Assembly (NCBI RefSeq): GCF_019145375.1
Contig: NZ_JAHSTX010000001.1
Span: 1,215,001 to 1,279,000 of the forward strand
Direction: 5' to 3'
Origin: Pseudomonas triticicola
GTDB lineage: Bacteria > Pseudomonadota > Gammaproteobacteria > Pseudomonadales > Pseudomonadaceae
Length of the DNA stretch: 64,000 nucleotides
Positions 24,952 through 36,100 of the stretch are shown here, one piece after another. The notes beneath the pieces were generated by a model. The model was not told where the DNA came from and made no database searches. It saw nothing but the letters and a program-made list of their open reading frames with translations. Numbering within the stretch: the first letter of the stretch is position 1; the number at the start of each line of letters is the position of its first letter. A program made the position numbers and the translations under genes.

Positions 24952-25830
24952 CTGCAATGATGATTGTGGCGAGGGGATTCATCCCCGCTCGGCTGCGTAG
25001 CAGTCGTAAAACCGGTACACGGGATTTGCCTGTAGAAACCGGTTCTCAAGGTTTGGGTCTGCTGCGCAGCCCAGCGGGGATAAATCCCCTCGCCACAGGG
25101 GTTTCCATTGCCACAGGGGATCCCATTGCCACGGCACTGATCGAAGGGAGCACCCGGTTTTGACTGAGATGATGACTGTGGCGAGGGGATTCATCCCCGC
25201 TCGGCTGCGAAGCAGTCGTAAACCGGGCACACGCGATTTGCCTGTAGAAACCGGTTCTCAAGGTTTGGGTCTGCTGCGCAGCCCAACGGGGATAAATCCC
25301 CTCGCCACAGGGGATCTCATTTCCACCGAGGATCCCATTCCCACGGTACCGATTGAAGGGAGCACCCGGTTTTGACGGGAATGATTATTGTGGCGAGGGG
25401 ATTCATCCCCGCTCGGCTGCGCAGCAGTCGTAAAACCGGTACACGGGATTTGCCTGGAGAAACCGGTTCTCAAGGTTTGGGTCTGCTGCGCAGCCCAACG
25501 GGGATAAATCCCCTCGCCACGGGGGATCCCATTGCCACTGAGGATTCCATTGCCACTGGGGATCTCATTGCCACGGTACCCATTGAAGGGAGCACTCGGT
25601 TTTGAATGGAATGATGATTGTGGCGAGGGGATTCATCCCCGCTCGGCTGCGCAGCAGTCGTGAAACCGGTACACGCGATTTGCCTGGAGAAACCGGTTCT
25701 AAAAGATTGGGTCTGCTTCGCAGCCCAACGGGGATAAATCCCCTCGCCACAGGGGATCGCATTGCCACAGAGGATCTCATTGCCACAAGGGATCTCATTA
25801 CCACAAGGGCTCCCATTGCCACGGTCGATT
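24924..25830. repeat. Tandem array carrying copies of the hxcQ 3' end
   Basis: Four units of about 212, 212, 230 and 225 bases. Each holds an inverted pair of the GTGGCGAGGGGATTCATCCC palindrome. The first three also end with a copy of the hxcQ tail (ATTGAAGGGAGCACCCGGTT, encoding IEGSTRF and stop) at stops 25163, 25375 and 25605. Later units also contain short direct repeats such as GGGATCCCATTGCCAC. Array and linkers are nearly identical between units, indicating recent amplification. The chain of 71-77 codon ORFs inside is a by-product. Confidence 0.92.
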
Positions 25831-25846
25831 GCGGGGAGGATGGGCG

Positions 25847-27253
25847 ATGAGTGCATTGCCGTACGCCTGGGCCAAGGCGCAGCGCATTCTTTTGCGCGAT
25901 GGCGTGCTGACGGTGTGCCCGTCAACGCCCGGCTGGTCGATCAGCGAAGTGCGTCGGCAGTTCGGTGCGACGCGGCTGGAGCGTGTGCGCGATGACGAGC
26001 TCGACGGTTTGCTCGCCAGCGCTTACGCCGACACCGGTAGTGCGGCGGCGGTGGTGGGTGCGGCGGAAAACGAGGTCGACCTCGATCGACTGATGCAGGA
26101 CATGCCGGAAATCACCGACCTGCTCGACACCCAGGACGGCGCGCCGGTGATTCGCATGATCAACGCCTTGCTCACCCAGGCCGCGCGCGATGAGGCCAGC
26201 GACATTCACATCGAGCCGTTCGAAACCCATTCGGTGGTGCGCTACCGCGTCGACGGCACCCTGCGCGATGTGGTCTCGCCGCGCAAGGCGTTGCACGGTG
26301 CGCTGGTGTCGCGGATCAAGATCATGGCCCAGCTCGACATCGCCGAAAAACGCTTGCCGCAGGACGGTCGTATCGCCTTGCGCGTAGCGGGGCGGCCGAT
26401 CGATATTCGTGTATCGACGGTGCCCACCGGCCACGGCGAACGAGTGGTGATGCGCCTGCTCGACAAACAGGCCGGGCGCTTGCATCTGGAAACCCTCGGC
26501 ATGGATGCACAGGTGCTGGCCAAACTCGATCATTTGATCCGCCAGCCCCACGGCATCGTCCTGGTCACCGGGCCGACCGGCAGCGGCAAGACCACCAGCC
26601 TCTACGCGGCGTTGGCGCGACTGGATGCGAGCACCAGCAACATCCTCACCGTGGAAGATCCGGTGGAATACGACCTGCCGGGGATCAGCCAGATTCAGGT
26701 CAACGCCAAGATCGACATGACCTTTGCCCTCGCGCTGCGGGCGATTCTGCGGCAGGACCCGGACATCATCATGATCGGCGAAATCCGCGATCTCGAGACC
26801 GCACAAATCGCCGTGCAGGCCTCGCTCACCGGGCACTTGGTGCTGGCGACGCTGCACACCAACGACGCGGTGTCGGCGGTCAATCGCCTGATCGACATGG
26901 GCGTCGAACCGTTCTTGCTCGCGTCATCCATGCTCGGCGTCCTCGCGCAACGTCTGGTGCGGCGCCTGTGCAACCAATGCAAACAGGAAGACCCGGCCAC
27001 GCCCGGCACCTGGCGTCCGGTCGGCTGCGCAGCGTGCAATCACGCCGGTTACAGCGGCCGCACCGGCATCCACGAATTGTTCTGCATCGACGACAACATC
27101 CGCACGCTGATCCACCAAGGGGCAGGGGAGCAGGCCTTGCGCGCGGCGGCGTCGAAAGCAGGGATGTTCAGCCTGCGTGAGGACGGTGAGCGCTGGATTC
27201 GCAGCGGTGCCACCGCGCCGGAAGAAATCCTTCGTGTGACACGGGACGCCTGA
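25847..27253 (+). CDS. hxcR: Type II secretion ATPase GspE/HxcR
   Basis: 468 aa from ATG 25847 (GGGGAGGA upstream; an in-frame start at 25829 overlaps that site). Walker A GPTGSGKTTS (about 242-251), Asp box around LTVEDPVEY, Walker B with DPDIIMIGEIRD (about 304-315), His box GHLVLATLHTND. The zinc-binding tetracysteine domain is present (RLCNQCKQ...GCAACNHAGYSGR). It powers pseudopilus assembly in the cytoplasm. The stop overlaps the hxcS start. It is separated from hxcQ by the repeat array, which may weaken co-transcription. Confidence 0.95.
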   Translation: MSALPYAWAKAQRILLRDGVLTVCPSTPGWSISEVRRQFGATRLERVRDDELDGLLASAYADTGSAAAVVGAAENEVDLDRLMQDMPEITDLLDTQDGAPVIRMINALLTQAARDEASDIHIEPFETHSVVRYRVDGTLRDVVSPRKALHGALVSRIKIMAQLDIAEKRLPQDGRIALRVAGRPIDIRVSTVPTGHGERVVMRLLDKQAGRLHLETLGMDAQVLAKLDHLIRQPHGIVLVTGPTGSGKTTSLYAALARLDASTSNILTVEDPVEYDLPGISQIQVNAKIDMTFALALRAILRQDPDIIMIGEIRDLETAQIAVQASLTGHLVLATLHTNDAVSAVNRLIDMGVEPFLLASSMLGVLAQRLVRRLCNQCKQEDPATPGTWRPVGCAACNHAGYSGRTGIHELFCIDDNIRTLIHQGAGEQALRAAASKAGMFSLREDGERWIRSGATAPEEILRVTRDA

Positions 27254-28464
27254 TGAATCGCTATCGCTTTGAAGCGGCGGATGCCACCGGGAAAATCGAG
27301 TCCGGACACCTTGAGGCGGACAGCCAGAGCGCGGCGTTGAGTGCCTTGCGCGGACGTGGATTGACAGCGCTGTCGGTGCACGAGGAAAGCAACGTCGCCC
27401 GACACGGTGGCGGCGGTTTGTTCAGCGCCAGACTCTCCGACAACGACCTCGCCTGGGCCACGCGGCAACTGGCGAGCCTGCTCGGCGCCAGTCTGCCATT
27501 GGAAGCAGCACTGAGCGCCACAGTCGAGCAGGCCGAGAAAAAGCATATCGCCCAGACCCTGAGCGCCGTGCGCGCTGATGTGCGCAGCGGCATGCGTCTG
27601 GCGGAATCGCTGGCGTCGCGGCCACGGGATTTTCCCGAGATTTACCGCGCGCTGATTGCCGCTGGCGAAGAGTCCGGCGATCTCGCCCAGGTGATGGAAC
27701 GGCTGGCCGATTACATCGAGGAACGCAACAACCTGCGCGGCAAGATTCTCACTGCGTTCATCTATCCCGGCGTGGTCGGGCTGGTGTCGATCGGCATTGT
27801 GATTTTCCTGCTCAGTTACGTGGTGCCGCAGGTGGTCAGCGCGTTCTCTCAAGCGCGGCAGGATTTGCCGGGGCTGACGCTGGCGATGCTCACCGCCAGT
27901 GATTTCATTCGTGCGTGGGGCTGGTTGTGTGCGGCGCTGATGGCCGGGGCGTTCTGGAGCTGGCGTTTGTATTTGCGCAATCCGGCGGCGCGCTTGAGCT
28001 GGCATCACCGGGTGCTGAAGTTGCCGCTGTTCGGGCGTTTCATTCTCGGCCTGAACACCGCGCGCTTCGCGTCCACGCTGGCGATCCTCGGCGGTGCCGG
28101 CGTGCCGTTGTTGCGTGCATTGGAAGCGGCGCGGCAGACATTGTCCAACGACCGCTTGAGCCTGAGCGTCAGCGAGGCCACGGCGAAGGTGCGCGAAGGC
28201 GTCAACCTCGCCGCCGCGCTGCGCGTGGAGAATGTGTTCCCGCCGGTGCTGATTCACCTGATCGCCAGCGGCGAGAAAACCGGCTCGCTGCCACCGATGC
28301 TCGAGCGCGCGGCACAGACGCTTTCCCGGGACATTGAACGGCGAGCGATGGGCATGACCGCGTTGCTCGAGCCGCTGATGATTGTGGTGATGGGCGGGGT
28401 GGTGCTGGTGATTGTGATGGCGGTGTTGTTGCCGATTATTGAGATCAATCAGTTGGTGCAGTAG
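27253..28464 (+). CDS. hxcS: Type II secretion inner-membrane protein GspF/HxcS
   Basis: 403 aa, ATG overlapping the hxcR stop. Two GspF repeats, with membrane segments around 170-190 (FIYPGVVGLVSIGIVIFLLSYVVPQV), 215-235 and 372-396 (LEPLMIVVMGGVVLVIVMAVLLPI). Typical motifs are LAWATRQLASLLGASLPLEAAL and VNLAAALR...FPPVLIHLIASGEKTG. It forms the assembly platform with GspE, L and M. Last gene of the Hxc machinery. Confidence 0.94.
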   Translation: MNRYRFEAADATGKIESGHLEADSQSAALSALRGRGLTALSVHEESNVARHGGGGLFSARLSDNDLAWATRQLASLLGASLPLEAALSATVEQAEKKHIAQTLSAVRADVRSGMRLAESLASRPRDFPEIYRALIAAGEESGDLAQVMERLADYIEERNNLRGKILTAFIYPGVVGLVSIGIVIFLLSYVVPQVVSAFSQARQDLPGLTLAMLTASDFIRAWGWLCAALMAGAFWSWRLYLRNPAARLSWHHRVLKLPLFGRFILGLNTARFASTLAILGGAGVPLLRALEAARQTLSNDRLSLSVSEATAKVREGVNLAAALRVENVFPPVLIHLIASGEKTGSLPPMLERAAQTLSRDIERRAMGMTALLEPLMIVVMGGVVLVIVMAVLLPIIEINQLVQ

Positions 28465-28487
28465 CCCGGTTTGATGTTGGCCGGGCT

Positions 28488-28566
28488 GGCCTCTTCGCGA
28501 GCAGGCTCGCTCCCACAGGGGAACGCATTTCAACCGTGGGAGCGAGCCTGCTCGCGAAAGCGCCAG
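28488..28566. repeat. REP doublet
   Basis: Inverted pair CTTCGCGAGCAGGCTCGCTC and GGGAGCGAGCCTGCTCGCGA just downstream of hxcS. Confidence 0.9.
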
Positions 28567-28901
28567 TCCCGACAACACAAAACTCAAATATTTTGCACCG
28601 GCCTGACCCTCACCCGAGTCCCGATCCCATCATCCTCGGGTTCTCCATTCTGTCATCTGCAACCACCCGCCAACGGCTCCAGCCCGATTCAGTCAAACCC
28701 CCGATCCAGACGCACCGCAACCCACCGCAAACACCCGAGAAATCCCCACAAAAATCCCCCCGCAGCTCCCGAGGTTTTTTCCTTTATCTGTCACCGGAAG
28801 CTGCGAATTTCTCCCTGCGGCTCCACTGCGGTGGACCCTCCCGGTGTCATGCAAGCCTTCCGAAACCTGTGTTCCCAACCAAGTTGAAAAGGAGATTCTT
28901 C
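28567..28901 (+). promoter_or_regulatory. Upstream region of lapA-like gene
   Basis: About 335 bases, C-rich, no gene. It holds three Pho-like half sites (CTGTCAT at 28650, CTGTCAC at 28788, TGTCAT at 28845), but none is paired at the 11-base spacing of a full Pho box, so a PhoB site is not established. In P. aeruginosa this promoter responds to phosphate starvation and VreI. Confidence 0.3.
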
Positions 28902-30005
28902 ATGTTCAAGCGCACTCTGATCGCCGCCTCACTGACCGTCGCCGCTCTGGCTTCCGCCCAGGCCATGGCCGTAACCGGTGGTGGCGCCTCGCTGCCTGCC
29001 GCACTGTACAAAGGTTCTGCCAACAGCATCCTGCCTGCCAACTTCAGCTACGCCGTGACCGGTAGCGGCATCGGCAAAAGCGCCTTCCTGACCAACAACG
29101 CTGCACAGTTCAGCACTACCGGCACCGTGCATTTCGCCGCTAGCGACTCGATCCTCAGCGCTGCGGAACTGAGCACCTACACCACCAACTTCGGTGCTTC
29201 GTACGGCCCGTTGATCCAGCTGCCATCGGTGGCCACTTCGGTTGCCATTCCGTACAAAAAAGCCGGCAACACCACCCTTAACCTGACCAGCGCTCAGTTG
29301 TGCGACGCGTTGTCGGGCACCAAGACTACCTGGGGCGCGCTGTTGGGTACCGCCGACACCACCGCAATCCGCGTGGTTTATCGCAGCACTTCGAGCGGCA
29401 CCACCGAAATCCTCAGCCGTCACCTGAACTCGATCTGCCCGACCAAATTCGCCGTCAACTCCACCTTCACCAACGCTCGTCTGCCGGCCGGTTCCGCGCT
29501 GCCATCGACTTGGGTCGGCGTAGCCAACACCGCTGATGTGGCCACTGCGGTGAACGCCGTGGACGGTTCGATCGGCTATGTGGGTCCGGACGGCGTGAAC
29601 GCCACCAGCAACGCTGTGGTCGCCCGCGTCAATGGCGTCCAGCCAACCAACGCTAACGTGACGCTGGCGCTGAGCACTGCACCGGTGCCAAGCGCACCTG
29701 CCAACCCGGCTGGCTGGGCCCCGGTCGTGCCTAACCCGGCAAGCGGTTACCCGATTGTGGCTTACACCAACTTCATCTTCGGCCAGTGCTACAAAGATGC
29801 AGCCGTGGCCACCGCCGTGCGCAACTTCCTGACCACCCACTACAGCAACCCGGGCAACAACGTCGCCACCGTCGCCCACAGCTTCACGCCGGTTCCCAAC
29901 AACTGGAAAACCGCTGTGACCGCCAACTTCATCACCAACACCTCGGGCAATAACCTGGACATCAACAACGCCAACGCCTGCAACGGCATTGGTCGTCCTT
30001 TGTAA
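28902..30005 (+). CDS. lapA: DING/PstS-like protein, LapA-type secreted phosphatase candidate
   Basis: 367 aa from ATG 28902 (AAGGAG upstream). Signal peptide MFKRTLIAASLTVAALASAQAMA, then VTGGGASLPAALYKG, the DING-family start (with VTGGG in place of DINGGG). Further phosphate-binding-protein features are SYAVTGSGIGKSAFL, VHFAASDSIL and VVYRSTSSGTTEILSRHL. In P. aeruginosa the gene at this place (lapA) encodes a low-molecular-weight alkaline phosphatase secreted by Hxc; the same is inferred. A lapB homologue is absent between it and pdtA. Phosphatase activity is not evident from motifs alone; it could be a phosphate scavenger. Confidence 0.8.
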   Translation: MFKRTLIAASLTVAALASAQAMAVTGGGASLPAALYKGSANSILPANFSYAVTGSGIGKSAFLTNNAAQFSTTGTVHFAASDSILSAAELSTYTTNFGASYGPLIQLPSVATSVAIPYKKAGNTTLNLTSAQLCDALSGTKTTWGALLGTADTTAIRVVYRSTSSGTTEILSRHLNSICPTKFAVNSTFTNARLPAGSALPSTWVGVANTADVATAVNAVDGSIGYVGPDGVNATSNAVVARVNGVQPTNANVTLALSTAPVPSAPANPAGWAPVVPNPASGYPIVAYTNFIFGQCYKDAAVATAVRNFLTTHYSNPGNNVATVAHSFTPVPNNWKTAVTANFITNTSGNNLDINNANACNGIGRPL

Positions 30006-30030
30006 GCCTTGTCTCAACTGCAATGAAACG

Positions 30031-30062
30031 GCAGCAGCCTTCGGGCTGCTGTTTTTTTTTTG
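30031..30062 (+). terminator. Terminator after lapA-like gene
   Basis: CAGCAGCC TTC GGGCTGCTG stem-loop followed by about ten Ts. Strong rho-independent signal separating lapA from pdtA. Confidence 0.9.
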
Positions 30063-30180
30063 CCGATTTACTCCTTGATCATGAAGTTTGTGTGACATCC
30101 GTTCGGTCGTGAGGCTCGCCAACTGCCTATGTCGTAACAGCAGGGCTGATCCGACCTGCCACCCAAAAGGACCTGTAGTG

Positions 30181-33100
30181 ATGCTTGCTCGCACCTCCCG
30201 TCACAGTAACCGTATCCGGCCGATCAAACGTGGCGCGGGCGATCCCGCACAGTGGCTGCTCAAGCCATTGGCGCAAGCCGTCGCCTTGTGTCTGGTGGCG
30301 GGCAGTGCCGAGGCGGCGACAGCGTTCAGTTCCACCTGGTTTGCCGCGAAGGGCGCAGCGCAGCAGGCTTCGGCGTCGCGTCCGGGTGGGAGCGGTCTGC
30401 CGGGGATGACCCCACCGCTGGCACAGCAGCAACGGGCCAGCCAGCAGTTGCAGCGCTCTTTGCAGACGCTCAATAACACCGTGGCAGCGATTGCCGCTCA
30501 GCAGGCCGCACAAGCCGCTGGACGTGCCGCCGCATTGGGCAGTGTGCAAGTGGTTCCGGACGGATTGGGCGAGGGCGGCCTGAAGGTCGATAACAGCCTG
30601 AGCCAGGGCTGGATGAACGCCAAAGGCCCGCAACAGACCCAGGCCGACGGCAAGACCACGGTGAAGATCGAGCAGACCGCCGACAAGGCGATTCTCAATT
30701 GGGAAACGTTCAACGTCGGCCGCAATACCACAGTGGAATTTGCCCAGCAGGCCAACTGGGCGGTGCTCAATCGCGTCAACGATCCGAGCGCACGGGCCAG
30801 CCAGATTCAGGGGCAGATCAAAGCGGACGGCACGGTGATGCTGATCAACCGCAACGGCATCGTCTTCAGCGGTGGCAGCCAGGTCAATGTGCGAAATCTG
30901 GTAGCGGCAGCCGCGAACATGACCGATGCACAATTTCGCGATCGGGGTCTGTATTTCGATAGCACCGGCAGTCAGCCAACCTTTACCGACGCTGCTGGCA
31001 AAGTCCTGGTGGAGCGTGGCGCAGCCATACAAACGCATCAACCTGCGCTCTCCACCGACGCCGGCGGCTATACCTTTCTGCTCGGCCAGGACGTGCAGAA
31101 CGACGGCTCGATCAGTACGGCCAAAGGTCAGACGGTGCTGGGTGCGGGGGACCGTTTCCATATCCGCAAGGGCTCGGGCACCGACGGTAATGGTTATTCA
31201 ACCACCTTCGGCAGTGAGGTCATTCCCGGTTTCAAGGCTGACAGCTCGGGCAAGGTCAGCAACACCGGCCTGATCCAGGCATCCACCGGCGACATCACCC
31301 TGACCGGCCGCGACGTTGTGCAAAACGGTGTGCTGCTGGCGAGCACTTCGGTGGCGACGCGCGGCACCGTGCATTTGCTCAATCCGGCCAGCGATGCCCA
31401 AGGCCGTGTGACCCTGGGCGAAAATGGCGTCAGTGCGATTCTGCTCGACAGCAGTGATCTCACGGCCCTGGACAGCCAGCGCGAGGCCGCGCTGACCGGC
31501 GTCAATGCCAACAACCGGATCCGCAGCGATCAGTCACGCATCGACATCGGCAGCGGCGGCACCGTCGAATTCAAAAGCGGCTCGATCACTCTTGCCACCG
31601 GTGGGCAGGTGGCAGTTGCCGCCGGACAACGCAGTCTATTGCGCGAGGGGGTGGTGATCGACGTGTCCGGCGCCCTCGGCGTCAAAGTGGCGATGGCAAA
31701 CAACAACATCAAGATCAACGTCCAGGGCAACGAGCAGCGTGATGCGCCGGTCAATCGCGAGAACGGCGCGCTCAACAGTAACGACATCTGGGTCGATGTC
31801 CGTGAGCTGGTATTCGTGCCGGCGGGCACCAACGGTTACGCCACCGACCGCTGGTACACCGCCGGTGGGTTGTTGGAGGTCGGCGGATACCTCGGCACTC
31901 AGGGCCATGGCGTTGGTGAATGGATGGCGCAGGGCGGTGAGGTGCGGTTTTCCGGAAAGGACGTGATCAGCGAAAAAGGTTCGCTGATCAATGTGTCCGG
32001 CGGCACGCTTGATGTGCAGGGCGGCGAGATTCGCCAGAGCTGGCTGCGCGGTGCGGACGGGCGGTTATACGAAGTGTCGCGTGCGCCGGGCGATATTCTC
32101 TACAACGGTCTTTACAAAGGTTACGAAAGTCACAGCGAGCGCTGGGGCCAGACGGATTATTTCTATAGCCCGCTGATCGCGCCGACGCGTCGCCAGGAAG
32201 CGGGGTACACCGTTGGCCGGGATGCCGGCCAGTTGGTGATCGCCACGGGCAACGCCGTGCTGGAAGGCCAGCTGTTGGGTGAGGTGTTTCAGGGCGAACG
32301 GCAAATCCAGGCACCGCGGGCAAGTCTGGACGGCTATGCCCAGACCCAGACCGCCCGGGCGCGGCGAGGGCAGTTGGTGGTTGGCAGTTACGATGCTGCT
32401 TATGTCGCTGCCAGTGCCGGCCTGCTCTATCAACTCGACCCGTTGCTCGATCAGGTGCAAGTGGGGGGCGCGCATGCCAGCGTAGCGAACGCAGGGCTGA
32501 CCGATGCGGTCACGGCAGAACGCGCAGGCAAACTGTTCCTCGATGCCGGGCTGCTCAATGGTTTCGCGCTGGGCGCGCTGAAGATCTCGGCGAAAAACAC
32601 GATTGAAGTCAATGAAGGCGTGACCGTGGATCACGGTGGCAACATCACCCTGTTCAGCCCTGACGTGCAGGTCAATGCCGATCTGATTGCGCAAGGCGGC
32701 AGTCTGCAATTGGGCAACGTTTTGAACCAGCTCGCCACCGATCGGCGTGATGACACCAGTCTCCAGGTTTCAGCAGGCAAGCAAGCGCGAGTGACGGTTG
32801 CGCAGGGTGTGCAGCTGCAGACACGCGGTCTGTGGAGCAACCTGTCGAGTAACCCGGACGACACGGGCGGCCTTGCGTTCCTCAATGGCGGGACGGTGTC
32901 GATCCGCAGTACCGGCGACATTCTGCTGGCCAGTGGCAGTCTGGTCGATGTTTCGTCGGGCGGTGCGGTATTGGCCAACGGCAAGACGCGTGGCGGCAAG
33001 GGTGGCGACGTGACGCTTGAATCCAGCGCCAACAGTGCACCAGGCAAGTCGCGCATGGTGCTCGATGGCGAGGTGCAGGGCTATGGCGTGAGCGGCGGCG

Positions 33101-36100
33101 GCACCTTGACCGTGCAGGCCAGCAAGGTGCGGATCGGCGCTTCCGGCGAAGTGGCCGAAGAACAGACCTTGCGCCTGACGCCGGAGCTGTTCCGCACGGG
33201 GTTCAGCGCCTACAACATCATCGGTCTGAAGGGGCTGGAGGTCGCCGCGCAAAGCGCGATCGATGTGCAGATGCCGGTCTATCGGTTTGGCGAATCCGCC
33301 TCGACCATTGTGTCCGGTATGTCGCCGCGCGCTGCGCTGGAGCTATGGACGCCCGCGTTATTTCAGGAAGACCCGCTCAAGGGTGTCTTGACGCAAAGGG
33401 CCGGCGCTTCTGTCGCATTGCAGGCCGGCGCGACGCTTGCTGGCTTGATTGATCCTGCCAGCAGTCCGTTGTCGATTGGCGAAGGCTCACGGATCAGTGT
33501 CGATCCCGGCCAGCGCATCGGTTTGCGCGGGGCAGGCCAGATCACGCTTGATGGTGAACTCAACGCTTGGGGCGGTATTGTCGATATCCGTCAACAGCAG
33601 TTCGGCGCGATTGATGTGGCGACGTCCTTGCAAGAGGCCGATCCGACCCCGCACAACCGTTCGATCTGGATCGGTGAACATGCCTTGATCGATGTCGCCG
33701 GTCGGGCAGCGACCGCTGTCGATGCGCTGGGCCGCGTCTACGGCCAAGTTGGCAAGGGTGGCTCGATCATTGTCGGTGGCGAGATTGATGTGAAGAAAGT
33801 CACGGCGACCGCTGCCGATGCTTTCGTCATCATCCGCAACGGTGCGCGACTGGAAGCGTCCGGTGCGCAAGCCGTGCTCGATAGCGGTGGGCAAGGCCCC
33901 GCTCGTGTGGCCACCGATGGCGGACGGATCACCCTGAGTTCCTACAATGGTCTGTTCATCGAGGGCAGTCTGCAGGCCAATGCTGGCGGTGCGGGTGCGG
34001 CGGGCGGGCGTCTGGAGATCGCTCTGGATACACCGGCGTACGGTTCCGCGAACTTGAGCAATGCGGTGCGCGTGCCACGTGAACTGATCATTGCCCAAGG
34101 GCCTGCGCCGGCACTGCCGCAGCCGCTGCGAGCGGGAGAGGCTTCGCCACTTTTACGCTACGGGCGTACACGCTTGAGTGCCGATCAGCTTATGAGCGGT
34201 GGCTTCGACAGCGTGAGTCTGCTGAGCAACGGTCTGATGACGTTCGACGGCGATGTCGACCTGCACATGGGACAGGGCCTGAGCCTGTTCGCCGGTTCCC
34301 TTTCATTGGCCGAGTCGGCGAGTGACAGCGCCCGGGTCAACCTCAGCGCACCTTACCTGCGCCTGTCAGGGCTGGGCACCTATTTCAGCTCGGAAGTCAA
34401 AGTGCGTCCGCGGGTGATGAGCAATCCGACAGCGCAGTTGTCCGGCGCGCAATTCACCGCCAGCGCGAACCTGCTGGACGTGGGCAACTCGCTTTCATTC
34501 GGCACCGAAGGGACTCTCGTGCAATCGGCCGCACCGGCGCTGGCGGTCAGCCGCCGTGGCTTTGGTCTGGTCACGCTCGACAGCCAGGGCGACTTGCGCT
34601 TCCTCGCGCCAACCGATGAACAGCAGCGCAGCCGTCTGTGGACTGCGGGTGACATGCACATGCGGGCTGCGCAGATCTACCCGGCCAGCGGCGTCTCGGC
34701 TGAGGTGCGAGTGGGCTATCAAAGTATGGCCGGATCGGTGCCGGAGCATACGTTGCGTATCGGCAATCACGGGGCGGCGCCGACCGCTTTGCCTTACTCG
34801 GTGTTCGGCAGCCTGACACTCAGTGCGGGACAGATCGAGCAGGGCGGCGTCATTCGTGCGCCTTTGGGGCTGATATCCCTGGGTGATGACGTCATTGTCA
34901 AAACCCGTGAACTTCACCTTCTGCCGGGCAGCGTGACTTCAGTCAGCGCCGCCGGACTGGTCATGCCCTATGGAGGAACCACCGACGGTATCGACTATCG
35001 GTACAACGGTAAGTCGGTGATGTTGAATGGCATTGCCGGAGCGACCTCCGGGGTCATCCTTGATGCGCAATACACCAATGTGCAGGCCGGGGCGGTGATC
35101 GACCTTTCGGGCGGCGGCGATTTGCGCGGTGCCGGTTTTGTCTCCGGACGAGGTGGCTCCACCGACGCGCGTTTCAATCCGCTGGTACGCAATGCCACCG
35201 ATGGCACCTTCAGTTTGCCGGGGCTGGCCAATAACCCCGTGTATGCAATCGTGGCCGGTGACCAGAGCCGCTATGCGCCGATGCTGGCCGAGGCCGGCGC
35301 GGTCGATCCGCGTATCGGCCAGCAGATCACCCTCGGGACCGGCGTTGCCGGACTGGCACCCGGCACCTACACCTTGTTGCCATCGACCTTTGCCTTGTTA
35401 CCGGGCGCCTTCCGGGTCGAAATCAATGGTCAAGCGATTGCGGGGCCGATGGACAGTGCGTTGAAGTTGCGCAATGGCTCCTGGACCACGGCCGGACAGC
35501 TGTCGATTGCCAACACCGGTATCCGCGACAGTTTGCCCAGCCAGGTCATCGTGACGTCTGCCGATGTGCTGCGGCGCTATTCACAGTACAACGAAACCGG
35601 GTTCAGCCAATTTGTGCTCAACGATGCTGCCCGCCGCGGTCTGCCGCGCGCCCGCACACCGCTGGACGGCAACACGCTGCACCTGCGCATGGTCAGTGGC
35701 GGCGAGCACGACTCAGCCCTGGATTTCAACGGGCAGGTGCTGTTCAAACCTGCCAGCGGCGGGGTCATTGGTACGGCGGTCGTTCAGGGCGGTTATACCG
35801 GCGCAGAGTTTGAAATTCTCGGTGCCGGGCATACGCGAACGCCAGGGTTCGACGGTGTATCGCTGTACGCCGACACCCTCAACCGCTTGAATGCCGGACG
35901 TTTGACCATCGGTGGCACCCCAACCGTGTATTACGGTGCGGAGGGCGGCTCGATCAAGGTGATCGGCAATACCTCGGCGATTCGTCTGCGCGAGGGCGCG
36001 ATCCTCTCGGCGCCAGAGGTCGTGCTGAGCAGTAACAGCGCCAATGGCGGCATCACCATCGATGCGGGAGCGGGCGTCAATACCTTGGGGCGAGGTAACG

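Noticed and set aside
24948..25850. Chain of four 71-82 aa ORFs between hxcQ and hxcR
   Set aside because: They arise from REP doublets repeated in tandem; reading frame and TTG overlaps follow from the unit length, and the sequence is palindrome-derived.
27049..28587. 512-aa minus-strand ORF over hxcR/hxcS
   Set aside because: Shadow of the GspE/GspF frames caused by high GC; no domain, no ribosome site.
28929..30194. 421-aa minus-strand ORF over lapA
   Set aside because: Antisense shadow of the DING-like protein; no domain or start signal.
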